A DNA stretch of 64,000 nt from DASYKT01 sp963766895 (GTDB taxonomy: Bacteria > Acidobacteriota > Blastocatellia > Pyrinomonadales > Pyrinomonadaceae): assembly GCA_963766895.1 (NCBI GenBank), contig CAVYCB010000009.1, positions 416,241 through 480,240 of the forward strand, written 5' to 3'. The position numbers and the translations under genes were made by a program. Shown here in pieces: positions 43,857 through 52,806 of the stretch. The stretch's first letter is position 1; every line of letters starts with the position of its first letter. The notes under the pieces are model-generated. The model had not been told where the DNA came from, did no database searches, and saw only the letters and a list, made by a program, of their open reading frames with translations.

Positions 43857-44804
43857 CTATTCTCCCACAGCTTTCCCGCCGGTCGCTAAATAGAGCACCG
43901 CCATTCTGACCGCCACGCCGTATTTTACCTGGTCGAGTATCAGCGAGCGCGAGCCGTCCGCCACTTCGGAAGCGATCTCGATACCGCGATTCATCGGGCC
44001 GGGGTGCAGCACGATGGCGTCTTTTCTTGCCAGGTCGACGCGCTGCGGCGTCAGGCCGTAATGAATGGAATATTCGCGCAGGGTGGGGAAAAATGCGGCG
44101 TCCATTCGTTCGCGCTGGATGCGCAGGATCATCACCACGTCAGCGCCGGTGATGGCTTCTTCGATGTTCGGCGCGACCTCCAAACCGCGTTTTACCAGAA
44201 AGCCGAAATCGCGCGGGACCAGAGGGCTGGGGCCCGCCACGCGCACTTTTGCGCCAAGCTTGGTCAGCAGGTGAATGTTCGAACGCGCCACGCGGCTATG
44301 CAGAATGTCGCCGATGATCGCAACCTTCAAGCCTTTGATCTTGCCTTTGTGTTCGCGGATGGTCATCGCATCGAGCAGCGCCTGGGTCGGGTGCTCGTTC
44401 GCGCCGTCGCCCGCATTAACCACCGCGGCCTTGCTTGCTTTGGCAAGCTGGTGCGGCACACCGGCGCTCGAATGGCGTACGACGATGCAATCGGGCGCCA
44501 TCGCATCCAGATTCTGCGCCGTGTCCAGTAAAGTCTCACCCTTGCTCACGCTGGAACTAGACACGCTGATATTGACCGCATCGGCGGAGAGGCGTTTAGC
44601 GGCGAGTTCAAAAGAAGTGCGCGTTCGGGTGGAGGCTTCGAAAAAAAGATTGATGACGGTCTTGCCGCGCAGCGCCGGAACTTTTTTTACCTCGCGCTGG
44701 GAAATTTCGGTAAAAGTATCGGCGGTGTCGAGGATGCCTACGATCTCTTTCGCGGATAGATCGCGGATACCAAGCAGATCGCGTCGATGAAAAGGTTTGT
44801 CCAT
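43857..44804 (-). CDS. pyrB: Aspartate carbamoyltransferase catalytic subunit
   Basis: Second step of pyrimidine synthesis. 315 aa; carbamoyl-phosphate site STRTRTSFELAAKRL, then the SSVSKGETLLDT loop, then HPTQALLDAM, and the terminal HPGPMNRGIE. No pyrI regulatory subunit gene is adjacent. Starts at ATG 44804; a terminator and an inverted repeat separate it from the exported-protein gene upstream, so it needs its own promoter. Confidence 0.95.
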   Translation of the reverse strand: MDKPFHRRDLLGIRDLSAKEIVGILDTADTFTEISQREVKKVPALRGKTVINLFFEASTRTRTSFELAAKRLSADAVNISVSSSSVSKGETLLDTAQNLDAMAPDCIVVRHSSAGVPHQLAKASKAAVVNAGDGANEHPTQALLDAMTIREHKGKIKGLKVAIIGDILHSRVARSNIHLLTKLGAKVRVAGPSPLVPRDFGFLVKRGLEVAPNIEEAITGADVVMILRIQRERMDAAFFPTLREYSIHYGLTPQRVDLARKDAIVLHPGPMNRGIEIASEVADGSRSLILDQVKYGVAVRMAVLYLATGGKAVGE

Positions 44805-44819
44805 CTTGAGATAGCAGTA

Positions 44820-44905
44820 CTAACTGTTAATTATTAACTGTAAACTATTCACTGTTTTTTTCTATGGATGTCAGTGAATAGTTTACAGTTGAAAGTTAAT
44901 AGTCG
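44820..44905. repeat. AT-rich inverted repeat, family F
   Basis: ACTAACTGTTAATTATTAAC, then TGTAAACTATTCACTG, loop TTTTTTTCTATGGATGT, then CAGTGAATAGTTTACAGTTG and AAAGTTAATAGT. The central 16-bp arms are exact. It lies in the leader of pyrB. Confidence 0.75.
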
Positions 44906-44916
44906 AATTTACTTAT

Positions 44917-44940
44917 AAAAAAAGGCGATCTGATATCGCC
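44917..44940 (-). terminator. Terminator after the pyrR / exported-protein unit
   Basis: Minus strand: GGCGAT-ATCAG-ATCGCC followed by seven T, 9 bp past the stop at 44950. Confidence 0.8.
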
Positions 44941-44949
44941 AATTTATCG

Positions 44950-45573
44950 TTAATTCACATCCGGAAGAGGCTTACCAAGATCGCCATAAAAAGCATAATC
45001 TGCTTTCTTCCCGCTGATCTCCAGCCTCCAGTGGGTAAAAGTCTCGGCTGTTGCGCACATGTTTCCCCGTCCCTGGAGGACCAGAAAAAAGTCGGTCGCC
45101 GGAGCCATACCTTTTTGAAAGATGCCGGTCCCCTGGCTAACCTTGGATTTGAAACGCCACTCCTTATAGAGAGCCGGGCCGCCCGCGCCGAATTCCCCCC
45201 CGTCATGGATGTCGACCATAAAGTCCACCATGGTGGTCGGAAGAGGTAGGGACAGAGTGCCGGTTTTGCCGCTCTCGTCCTTAAACGTGAACTTGAACGT
45301 TTTGTTTTGAAAAATTGACGTGAGCTGAAAATCGAACCCGATGGGATCCAGGCCTTTGATCAGATCGTCACCTGCGTCCGTCATGTACAGTCCCGGCTCC
45401 TGGAACTTAAGCCGTTTCAGCTCGCTGAGATAGTTTTCATCCACCCTCCTGGTATTGATCACATACGCTCCCGGATCGGCGCAGCAGGCACAGGCCAGCG
45501 CCGGTGACGGCAGGGACAAAATGACGAAAAAAGCAGCCGTCAGCACACCAAGCAGGATCAATTTATTTTTCAT
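44950..45573 (-). CDS. Exported cysteine-motif protein of unknown function, downstream of pyrR
   Basis: 207 aa from ATG 45573 (MKNKLILLGVLTAAFFVILS). The signal peptide ends at about residue 25 and the mature start carries C-A-C-C-A-D-P-G, a possible metal or disulfide site; a fourth-type cysteine is in GRGNMCATAETF. The rest is beta-rich (FKFTFKDESGKTGTLSLPLP). No named family. Starts 8 bp after the pyrR stop and is followed by a terminator, so pyrR and this gene are one unit although nothing in it suggests nucleotide metabolism. Confidence 0.7.
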   Translation of the reverse strand: MKNKLILLGVLTAAFFVILSLPSPALACACCADPGAYVINTRRVDENYLSELKRLKFQEPGLYMTDAGDDLIKGLDPIGFDFQLTSIFQNKTFKFTFKDESGKTGTLSLPLPTTMVDFMVDIHDGGEFGAGGPALYKEWRFKSKVSQGTGIFQKGMAPATDFFLVLQGRGNMCATAETFTHWRLEISGKKADYAFYGDLGKPLPDVN

Positions 45574-45580
45574 ATTCTTT

Positions 45581-46144
45581 CTACTCTGCCGGAAGTTCGA
45601 AAATGCCGACTCCCTCGTCTTCGTCAAAATCTTTCAGCATCACGCGGATGATCTCGTTCTTTTTGGTCGGCACCAATTTACCGACGTAATCAGCCTGGAT
45701 GGGAAGTTCCCGGTGCTCCTTGCCGCGGTCTATCAGCACGGCTAATTGCACGCGGCGCGGCCGGCCAAAATCCATTAATTGATCGAGCGCGGCGCGGATG
45801 GTTCGTCCGGTATAAAGCACGTCATCGACCAGTACGATATTTTTGTCCTCAATGTCTTCGGTCAGTTCCGTGCGGTTTACGATCGGGTTAGCTCCGACAG
45901 TCGAAAGGTCGTCGCGATAAAGTGTGATATCGAGAATGCCCTGGATCGGGGCGGTCCCTTCCAGTTCAGCGATGCGTTTGGAGATCCTTTCCGCCAGCGG
46001 AACGCCGCGGCGGCGGATGCCAACCAGGTACAGGTCTTTCGCGCCCTGATTTTCCTCGACGATCTCCGAAGCCAGCCGCGAAAGCGCGCGCTTCATCCTT
46101 GCCGGGTCCATTATCCTCGACTTCTCGCTTAAATTTGCTTCCAT
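45581..46144 (-). CDS. pyrR: Bifunctional pyr operon regulator / uracil phosphoribosyltransferase
   Basis: 187 aa. PyrR binds pyr mRNA with UMP to cause attenuation in Gram-positive bacteria and has uracil phosphoribosyltransferase activity. The PRPP motif IVLVDDVLYTGRTIRAALDQ is the PyrR form, with YLVGIRRRGVPLAERI, DITLYRDDLSTVG and RELPIQADYVGK. ATG 46144 lines up with the family start; an ATG at 46111 with GAGGATA upstream is an alternative. Divergent from pyrD (77 bp apart). No PyrR-binding loop was identified in the leaders. Confidence 0.93.
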   Translation of the reverse strand: MEANLSEKSRIMDPARMKRALSRLASEIVEENQGAKDLYLVGIRRRGVPLAERISKRIAELEGTAPIQGILDITLYRDDLSTVGANPIVNRTELTEDIEDKNIVLVDDVLYTGRTIRAALDQLMDFGRPRRVQLAVLIDRGKEHRELPIQADYVGKLVPTKKNEIIRVMLKDFDEDEGVGIFELPAE

Positions 46145-46221
46145 TCGGTGAAAATCGTAACAAAATAAGGCGACAGGTGACAAGTTGCAGTTGTTGAAGT
46201 TACAATTATCGCACTTATCAA

Positions 46222-47256
46222 ATGTCTCTGTACAAAACACTGATCAGACCCCTGCTTTTCAGCCTGCCCAGCGAAACGGCGCACGAAATAGGATTAAAAG
46301 TTTTAAAGACCGGACTTACTTCCGGTTTTTTTGGCGGTGTTTTAGCGGGCAAAGCTTCGTTTGAAGAGTTTGGCCCGATCGAGCGTTTTGGCTTGAAATT
46401 CGAAAACCCTCTGGGAATTGCGGCCGGCTTTGATAAAAACGGGATCGCGGTGGAGCAGCTGGCGGCGCTCGGTTTTGGTTTTGTCGAGATAGGAACCGCG
46501 ACCTATCACCCTCAGCCGGGAAATCCAAAGCCGCGCCTTTTTCGCCTGCCGCAGGATAAAGCGCTGATAAACCGGGCCGGTTTTAACAACGACGGCGCGG
46601 CAAAGATCGCTGAAAGATCAAAAAAGAAAATGCCGAACTGCGTACTGGGGATCAACATCGGCAAGAGTAAGATCGTACCGAATGAAGAAGCGGTGGAAGA
46701 TTACTTAAAGAGCTTTGAGCTGGTCCATCCGGTGGCCGATTACATTGCCGTCAATGTCAGCTCACCGAACACGCCGCATCTGCGTGAATTGCAGCAGGCC
46801 GATGAACTGGAAAAACTTCTCCGCGCTTTGCAAAAACGAAATACTGAACTTTCGCGTAAACCTCTGCTGCTAAAGATCGCGCCTGATCTGAGTGAGGCGG
46901 AGATCGAAGCCATCGTCGATATTTCCCTGCGGTTGGATCTGTCGGGGATCATTGCAACAAACACGACGGTTAGCCGTGAAGGTTTGAAGACCCCGGGCAG
47001 TGAAGTTGAAAAAATGGGGCAAGGCGGTTTGAGCGGCAAACCTTTGCAAAAACGCTCGACCGAAGTGATCGCCGCGATCCACCGCCACGCAAAAGGAAAA
47101 CTTCCGATAATCGGTGTCGGCGGCATTTTTACGCCCGAAGACGCTTTTGAAAAGATCAGTGCGGGCGCGTGCCTGCTGCAGGCTTACACGGGATTTATTT
47201 ACCAGGGATTTTCTTTTGCTACCGATATAAATAGCGGGCCTGGCCGAGCTGCTTAA
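46222..47256 (+). CDS. pyrD: Dihydroorotate dehydrogenase (quinone), class 2; 3' end frameshifted
   Basis: Fourth step of pyrimidine synthesis, membrane-associated, FMN-dependent. N-terminal membrane-binding helices as in class 2, then GIAAGFDKNG, EIGTATYHPQPGNPKPRLF, the catalytic-serine region AVNVSSPNTPHL, KIAPDL, and TNTTVSREGL. The frame ends at 47256 after TDINSG, but one base over it continues LAELLKKNGFNSLDEAVGA to TAG at 47318-47320, the normal class 2 end. The indel is at the GGGCC near 47233. The restored stop lies in the GCGTAGCG palindrome of a repeat. Confidence 0.93.
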   Translation: MSLYKTLIRPLLFSLPSETAHEIGLKVLKTGLTSGFFGGVLAGKASFEEFGPIERFGLKFENPLGIAAGFDKNGIAVEQLAALGFGFVEIGTATYHPQPGNPKPRLFRLPQDKALINRAGFNNDGAAKIAERSKKKMPNCVLGINIGKSKIVPNEEAVEDYLKSFELVHPVADYIAVNVSSPNTPHLRELQQADELEKLLRALQKRNTELSRKPLLLKIAPDLSEAEIEAIVDISLRLDLSGIIATNTTVSREGLKTPGSEVEKMGQGGLSGKPLQKRSTEVIAAIHRHAKGKLPIIGVGGIFTPEDAFEKISAGACLLQAYTGFIYQGFSFATDINSGPGRAA

Positions 47257-47309
47257 GAAGAACGGTTTTAATTCACTGGATGAGGCCGTGGGAGCATCGA
47301 TAAAGGTTT

Positions 47310-47495
47310 TCACCGCGTAGCGGTGCTTTTGAATGTAGCCGTGGATTTTAATCCACGGTAACCGGGTATCACAATAACACGTCGCATAGCGACGGCTGAT
47401 AATTTAATTGTTGCTACGCGACAGGTGAATTAAACCAAATTTCCGTGGGTTAAAACCCACGGCTACGATCAAATCGTCACTACGTGACCCAAAAC
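47310..47495. repeat. Palindromic repeat family C, copy 2
   Basis: Contains CACCGCGTAGCGGTG, GTAGCCGTGGATTTTAATCC, GTCGCATAGCGAC, then CCGTGGGTTAAAACCCACGG and GTCACTACGTGAC, the same hairpins and order as 26355-26560. Its first palindrome holds the TAG stop of pyrD in the corrected frame. It separates pyrD and pyrF, which otherwise run in the same direction. Confidence 0.83.
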
Positions 47496-47511
47496 ATAGC
47501 CAAAACATAGA

Positions 47512-48243
47512 ATGAAAGAAAAGATCATACTTGCTCTCGACTTATCTTCCCCTGAAGAAGCTCGAAAAACCATCGACACTTTCCGCGGTGAAGTTGGCGC
47601 TTTCAAAATTGGCCTGCAACTCTTTACCGCCGCGGGCGCATCATTCGTTCGGGAATTAACCGGCGAAGGGTTGAGGATATTTCTTGATCTGAAATTTCAT
47701 GACATCCCTAATACCGTCGCTTCGGCTGCGGTTGAAGCCGCGCGAATGGGAGTTTGGATGTTCAATGTTCATGCTTCGGGCGGCGGCGAAATGATGCGTG
47801 AAACGGTTAAAAGAGTGAGCGAAGCGTGCAGCCGGGAATATCTTAACCGGCCGAAGATGATCGCGGTAACGGTTCTGACCAGTTCGAATGCTGAAACATT
47901 GCGCGAAACCGGCATCCAAACAGGGCCGGGGGAGCAAGTTTTGAATTTAGCGCGACTTGCGTCAGAATGTGAGATGGATGGAGTGGTGGCTTCGCCGCAG
48001 GAGATCGCGATGATACGCAAGGGCGCCGGACAGGATTTCCTGATCGTAACACCGGGTGTGCGGCAGGCAGTTGAGGCCGCTTTTGCAACGGCAGACGACC
48101 AAAAGCGTGTAATGACACCGGCAGAAGCGATCGCGGCGGGTTCCGACCACCTGGTCATCGGGCGCCCGATCCTAAAAGCTGCCGATCCTTTAGAAGCCGT
48201 ACGTAAGATCGCCAGGGAGATGGAGAGCACGCGGGCACATTGA
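47512..48243 (+). CDS. pyrF: Orotidine 5'-phosphate decarboxylase
   Basis: Last step of UMP synthesis. 243 aa; catalytic motif DLKFHDIPNTVA (Lys and Asp residues), upstream ALDLSS, and C-terminal VTPGVR and DHLVIGRPI. Its TGA stop overlaps the next ATG by one base (TGATG), so the DUF3108 gene is translationally coupled. Follows pyrD across the family C repeat. Confidence 0.95.
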   Translation: MKEKIILALDLSSPEEARKTIDTFRGEVGAFKIGLQLFTAAGASFVRELTGEGLRIFLDLKFHDIPNTVASAAVEAARMGVWMFNVHASGGGEMMRETVKRVSEACSREYLNRPKMIAVTVLTSSNAETLRETGIQTGPGEQVLNLARLASECEMDGVVASPQEIAMIRKGAGQDFLIVTPGVRQAVEAAFATADDQKRVMTPAEAIAAGSDHLVIGRPILKAADPLEAVRKIAREMESTRAH

Positions 48244-49877
48244 TGAGAAAAACATTTTTTACTTTTATAGCTATCATTTTATTTTGCTGCCAGTCCGGAC
48301 AGGCACAGGCGCCTGCTGCCGGGCGTTTCCCCATCGGCGAACGTCTTACCTACAACATATCTTTTGCCAGCTACCCCAGCGCCGCATTTGCCGAGACTTA
48401 CGTGGTTTCTACCGGAAAATATGGTGACCGCGATGCCGTTTACTTACACGGCAAGGTAAAAACGACCGATTTTGTTAACGCGGCTTTTTTTTCCGTCAAT
48501 GAAACCCGCCAGATATTGGTGACGCCTGACACGGGCCTGCCGCTGCTTAGCAGGGTCATCAATGACGAGAATGGAATGCCGCGCGAAAAAGTGACCGATC
48601 ATAAAGGTCCCGCCGCGGCACACGATTGGTTATCGGCGCTTTTCCAACTTCGTTTTTCTACCGCGCCCAGCGGCGTGCTGAGTATTCAGGAAGATAACGG
48701 CAGCATCGTTCAGGCGTCGTATCAACTCGCCGGTAAGGCGCATGTTAAAACCACCGCCGGTGAATTCGACACGGTCGTTTTAGATGTTCAAATTACTTCC
48801 TTCCCAAAGCTTCAGATCTATCTTAGTGACGACGAGCGGCGCATTCCGGTGGTCGTCTCTTATAAACATCTAAAAGGAGTTTTGCGGGCCGAACTGGCCG
48901 GCATACAGGACCTTTCTCCGGAACCTGTCGCCGACGCCACGCCAAGACCGCAAAATACCCCGCCGCCCATAGCTGTCTCAACGCCGCGTCCCCGCGCTAC
49001 GCCCCTCCCGTACAAAAACAATCAGCCTCTGTCGGAAAATTTGCCGTTCGATCTGGGCGAAACACTGACCTATCGTTTATCGCGTCCGGGCACATCGACG
49101 TCGTTTGGAACCCTGGTGGTGCAGGCCGCGGAACGAAAACAATTTTTTGGCAAGGACAGTTTGCTGCTTAGCGCTTCGGTCCAGCAGCTGACCGACAGCA
49201 GTTCGTTTTTTGCCGCGGGCGATTCGATCAAGTCATACGTCGAACCGGATTCCCTTTTGCCGGAGCGCACGGAGATAGATTTTCACGGCGCGCTCGGTCT
49301 TTTTAATCAGATGCTCCAGTTTGATCAGGCGACCGGCAAGGTAACGGACAGTAAAGGCGCGTTATATGACATTCCCGTCGGCACGCACGATATTTTGTCG
49401 CTGGCCTATGCCATTCGCTCGTTCAACCTAAAAGAAGTAAAGCCTAATAAAAGCCCCAGCGGCGATATCCGCGTCGCACTATTTACCAGCGACGGCCCGG
49501 TGATCCTGACCATTCTTTCGCAGGCCGAAGAGACGATCGATTTTCAAGGTAAAAAACTGACCGCGCAGGTGGTCTTCGCCAGTATCGGGCAAAGCACCGT
49601 CAAATTATGGATAAGTAAAGACCAGGATAAGCTGCCCCTGCGAATCAATATTACCAGCGCTACCTTTGCCTTTAATGCCGATCTGATATCGGTCGTGCAA
49701 AACCCGCCTCCGGTTGGGGAAAACGGTCCTTCCGCAAATGTGCCCGGAATTCCGGCCGATATGATGAAGAATGTAACCGTCATAAACCCGAATATGATCA
49801 ATCCGACACTCAGCCCATCGATGCTCGATACGACTGTGGTCAACCCCGCGCCGACACCAGCCATCAAAAGACCATAA
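48243..49877 (+). CDS. Exported protein with two DUF3108 domains
   Basis: 544 aa; ATG 48243 overlaps the pyrF stop. Signal peptide (FFTFIAIILFCCQSGQA). First DUF3108 domain about residues 25-215 (FPIGERLTYNISFASYPSAA, and KTTAGEFDTVVLDVQIT). A proline/threonine-rich linker follows, then a second DUF3108 domain from about 255 (LPFDLGETLTYRLSRPG, then DFQGKKLTAQVVFASI). The tail repeats N-P and asparagine-rich segments. DUF3108 has a periplasmic beta-rich fold of unknown role. The coupling with pyrF is unusual. Confidence 0.8.
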   Translation: MRKTFFTFIAIILFCCQSGQAQAPAAGRFPIGERLTYNISFASYPSAAFAETYVVSTGKYGDRDAVYLHGKVKTTDFVNAAFFSVNETRQILVTPDTGLPLLSRVINDENGMPREKVTDHKGPAAAHDWLSALFQLRFSTAPSGVLSIQEDNGSIVQASYQLAGKAHVKTTAGEFDTVVLDVQITSFPKLQIYLSDDERRIPVVVSYKHLKGVLRAELAGIQDLSPEPVADATPRPQNTPPPIAVSTPRPRATPLPYKNNQPLSENLPFDLGETLTYRLSRPGTSTSFGTLVVQAAERKQFFGKDSLLLSASVQQLTDSSSFFAAGDSIKSYVEPDSLLPERTEIDFHGALGLFNQMLQFDQATGKVTDSKGALYDIPVGTHDILSLAYAIRSFNLKEVKPNKSPSGDIRVALFTSDGPVILTILSQAEETIDFQGKKLTAQVVFASIGQSTVKLWISKDQDKLPLRINITSATFAFNADLISVVQNPPPVGENGPSANVPGIPADMMKNVTVINPNMINPTLSPSMLDTTVVNPAPTPAIKRP

Positions 49878-49989
49878 CCTGCTGAACATTGCTCTTCAGC
49901 GGCTAAAAGGTTAAATTATATGTGCGCAGTTGGATTAAATTCGAACTGTATCAGGTATAGGTACGTAATTATTATATAAGGCTTTAAGA

Positions 49990-51153
49990 ATGGATCATAC
50001 AACCCGCGAACTATTAAAACGCTACGCAAAACTGGCGATCGGCCAGCCTTTTGCGCCTATTCTATTAAATATTCTGGTGACTTCGGTCTGCGATATGCGC
50101 TGTACGCATTGCTTTTTTACTGAGGAACTGGACGACCGCCCGCGTAAAAAACTGCAGATGAAGACCCACGAGATCGAGAAGATCGCGGAAACCCTCGGCG
50201 GCAACCTTGGCGTGCTGATCCTGGCCGGCGGCGAACCGTTCACCCGCAAGGACCTGCCGGAAGTAGTCAATTCTTTCTACCGGCATAACAAGCTGGAATC
50301 GGTCTACCTAATGTCTAACGGGCAGATCCATCCGCGCATCTTCCCCGACGTAACGAAAATTCTGCAGGAAAACCCGAAGCTGAACGTTACCGTTGCGCTG
50401 GGTATCGACGGCCTAAAGGATCAGCATGAGAAGATCCGCCAGAAAGAAGGTTCGTGGGATAAGGCGATCCATACAGCGCGCACGCTAAAGGAAATGAAAA
50501 AAGAATTTCCTAATCTGGATGTGCAGACATGTACCTGCGTGATGAATTCCAACCAGGACACCATCTTTGATTGGTACGATTTCCTGAAATACGACCTCAA
50601 GCCGGACAAGATCAACATCAACTATATTCGCCCGCCGTCAAAAGACCCGAACGAACTCAATTTCGATCATGAGCGTTACGCCAAGCTTTCGCAGATGATC
50701 CTGGACGACGTGAAAAATTCGGCGATCAAAAATAACTATGGCGGCTCGGCCGGTTTCTTTAAGGCTGCGATCGACATCTATATGCACGGCCTGATCACTA
50801 AGACCAAGGAAGAACAAGCCCCGCAGATGAAGTGCTATGCCGGAACCGCCGGCGCCGTCATCTACGACGAAGGCACGCTTTCGTCTTGCGAAAACAAAAC
50901 CGAAGTCGCCAATTTGCGTGAATTCGACTGGAACTTTAAGGCCGCCTGGAATTCGCCGCAGATGAAACAGCGCCGCAAGGAAGTCGCCGACGGATGTTTC
51001 TGTACGCACGAATCGAACAGCTACTATCCGAGCCTGCCTTTTAACCCAGGCCATCTGATCCAGATCAAAAAACTGGAACGCCAAATGAAAAAGGCCGCCA
51101 AGCAGATCGGTCAGTCACAGCCGCAGGCGGATGGATTGGCAGTCAAGGCTTAG
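49990..51153 (+). CDS. Radical SAM protein with SPASM-like C-terminus
   Basis: 387 aa. Cluster motif C34-D-M-R-C38-T-H-C41 (CxxxCxxC) after VTSVCDMRC, then LILAGGEPFTRKDLPEV (the GGEP SAM motif), then GIDGLKDQHEKIR. The C-terminus has Cys in KCYAGTAGAVIYDEG, TLSSCENK and DGCFCTHE, as in SPASM-type auxiliary cluster domains. Such enzymes modify peptides or small molecules by radical chemistry; the substrate is unknown. Next on the strand are hicB, hicA and a glycosyltransferase; a natural-product or lipid role is possible. Confidence 0.88.
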   Translation: MDHTTRELLKRYAKLAIGQPFAPILLNILVTSVCDMRCTHCFFTEELDDRPRKKLQMKTHEIEKIAETLGGNLGVLILAGGEPFTRKDLPEVVNSFYRHNKLESVYLMSNGQIHPRIFPDVTKILQENPKLNVTVALGIDGLKDQHEKIRQKEGSWDKAIHTARTLKEMKKEFPNLDVQTCTCVMNSNQDTIFDWYDFLKYDLKPDKININYIRPPSKDPNELNFDHERYAKLSQMILDDVKNSAIKNNYGGSAGFFKAAIDIYMHGLITKTKEEQAPQMKCYAGTAGAVIYDEGTLSSCENKTEVANLREFDWNFKAAWNSPQMKQRRKEVADGCFCTHESNSYYPSLPFNPGHLIQIKKLERQMKKAAKQIGQSQPQADGLAVKA

Positions 51154-51159
51154 TTTTCT

Positions 51160-51393
51160 ATGAGTAATTACGATTTTACAATTGTAATAGAGCCGGATGA
51201 GGAAAGCTTTCATGCTTTTGTTCCGCTATTACCAGGATGCCACTCTTTTGGGGAAAGCGTGGAAGAAGCTAAGAAGAATATTGCCGAAGCGATCGAACTT
51301 CATGTTGAGTCGATGATAGCTGATGGCGAGGAGATACCTATAGAAAAAGAGCCGGTTTTAATTACCCGGCTTTCCGTTCCGATCGCCGCATGA
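51160..51393 (+). CDS. HicB-like antitoxin, short form
   Basis: 77 aa: MSNYDFTIVIEPDEESFHAF, VPLLPGCHSFGESVEEAKKN, HVESMIADGEEIPIE. The partial RNase-H fold is complete, with no DNA-binding extension, like the HicB at 37506-37727 but distant in sequence. It starts 7 bp after the radical SAM gene and overlaps hicA by 4 bp (ATGA). Confidence 0.84.
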   Translation: MSNYDFTIVIEPDEESFHAFVPLLPGCHSFGESVEEAKKNIAEAIELHVESMIADGEEIPIEKEPVLITRLSVPIAA

Positions 51394-51620
51394 GCCCAAA
51401 AACTCCCAGAATAAACGGCTCTAAATTAATACGCGTTCTTGAAAAACTTGGCTTTGTGGTTAAACGGCAGAAAGGAAGCCATGTTCAGCTTTTTCGAGAA
51501 AACGATGGAAAGCGAATTACCGTTCCGCTCCATGGCAGTAAGGAGATTCCGATAGGAACTTTGAAAGCAATATTAAAGGATGCCGATATTGACCCCGGCG
51601 AACTCATACAACTCTTATAA
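51390..51620 (+). CDS. HicA-like mRNA interferase toxin
   Basis: 76 aa: INGSKLIRVLEKLGFVVKRQ, catalytic histidine in KGSHVQLFREN, RITVPLHGSKEIPIGTLKAI. Here the antitoxin gene comes first, opposite to the pair upstream of pyrC. The 3' end (51580-51620) overlaps an alternative upstream start of the next gene. Confidence 0.84.
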   Translation: MSPKTPRINGSKLIRVLEKLGFVVKRQKGSHVQLFRENDGKRITVPLHGSKEIPIGTLKAILKDADIDPGELIQLL

Positions 51621-51621
51621 C

Positions 51622-52806
51622 GTGAACCCAAACACCCCTAAAATCCTGATCATCTCATCCGACACGGGCGGCGGGCATCGCTCTGCCGCGGCGGCGATCG
51701 TGGGAGGGCTGCAGAAATTTTGGGAGGGCAAGTCGTTTGCGGTCCGCACTGTCAAAGCCATCGAAGACTCGCACCATATCGCCGCGCGCATGGTGAAAAT
51801 GTATAACTGGACCCTGCGCAACAAACAGCACTGGATGAAATATCTTTATTGGGCGATCAACAAATTCCGCCCGGAAACGCGCGAGTTTTTTTACCGGCGC
51901 AGTTTTGGTTTCGCCCAGCAACTGTTTGAAAAATGGTGCCCGCACGTGGTGGTAAGCGTTCACCCGCTGACACAGCATTTCTTTGCTAAGGTCTTAAAAG
52001 AATTGAAGCTGCAGGACCAGATCCCGCTCGTGACGGTGGTTACCGATCCGTATTACGGGTTTTGGAAAGGCTGGGCGTGTAATGACGTGGCGCTTTACCT
52101 GGTCGCCAGCGAAGAGGCCAAGACGCAGCTGATGGAATACGGCATTTCCCCGGAAAAGATAAAGATCTCGGGAATGCCCGTCGATCCCAAGTTTCACGAA
52201 GTAACGGAAAAAGATGCGCAGGCCGCGCGCGAAGCGCTCGAACTCGATCCGGAAAAATTCACTATTTTCGTCAATGCCGGGTGGATCGGCGGCGGCAATA
52301 TTCCGCAGATCTTTCGCGAACTCGTCGCCGGCGAACTCGATGTACAGGCGATCTTTCTTGCCGGTAAGAACGACGAACTAAGACTTGAAGCGGAGAAGAT
52401 CGCTCTGACCGCCAAATTCCCCGTCAAGGTCATCGGCTATTCAGACGAAGTGGAAAAACTGATGCAGTCCGCCAACGTGATGATCTCAAAACTGGGCGGC
52501 CTGACCACCTTCGAAGCGCTGGCCTGCCAGCTGCCGATAATCGCCGATGCCACCACGCCGCCGATGCCGCAGGAAGCCGGGACCGTTAAACTTATCGCGC
52601 AGCGCGGCGCCGGTATATTGCTCGAAAAAGCGTCGGATATAGTGCCTACTATTCAAAATCTTCTCAACGATTCCCGTCAATACGCGGAGATGAAGGCAGC
52701 CACCATCGGGTTATCCATTCCGAATTCTACCCAGCGCATAATTGAGGAAATCTCAGCCCTTCTTCCGGCAAATACACGGGTCGTAGAACCCGTCTACGAA
52801 AGCTAG
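51622..52806 (+). CDS. MGDG-synthase/MurG-like glycosyltransferase (GT28)
   Basis: Glycosyltransferase of the 1,2-diacylglycerol 3-glycosyltransferase type, cytosolic face of the membrane, 394 aa from GTG 51622. N-terminal ILIISSDTGGGHRSAAAAIV is the glycine-rich start of MGDG synthases; C-terminal domain has VNAGWIGGGNIPQI, VKVIGYSDEVEKLMQSANVM, then ISKLGGLTTFEALACQLPII, the UDP-sugar site. An in-frame ATG at 51580 overlaps hicA by 41 bp and adds a non-conserved leader, so I prefer the GTG. It may glycosylate lipid. Confidence 0.85.
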   Translation: MNPNTPKILIISSDTGGGHRSAAAAIVGGLQKFWEGKSFAVRTVKAIEDSHHIAARMVKMYNWTLRNKQHWMKYLYWAINKFRPETREFFYRRSFGFAQQLFEKWCPHVVVSVHPLTQHFFAKVLKELKLQDQIPLVTVVTDPYYGFWKGWACNDVALYLVASEEAKTQLMEYGISPEKIKISGMPVDPKFHEVTEKDAQAAREALELDPEKFTIFVNAGWIGGGNIPQIFRELVAGELDVQAIFLAGKNDELRLEAEKIALTAKFPVKVIGYSDEVEKLMQSANVMISKLGGLTTFEALACQLPIIADATTPPMPQEAGTVKLIAQRGAGILLEKASDIVPTIQNLLNDSRQYAEMKAATIGLSIPNSTQRIIEEISALLPANTRVVEPVYES

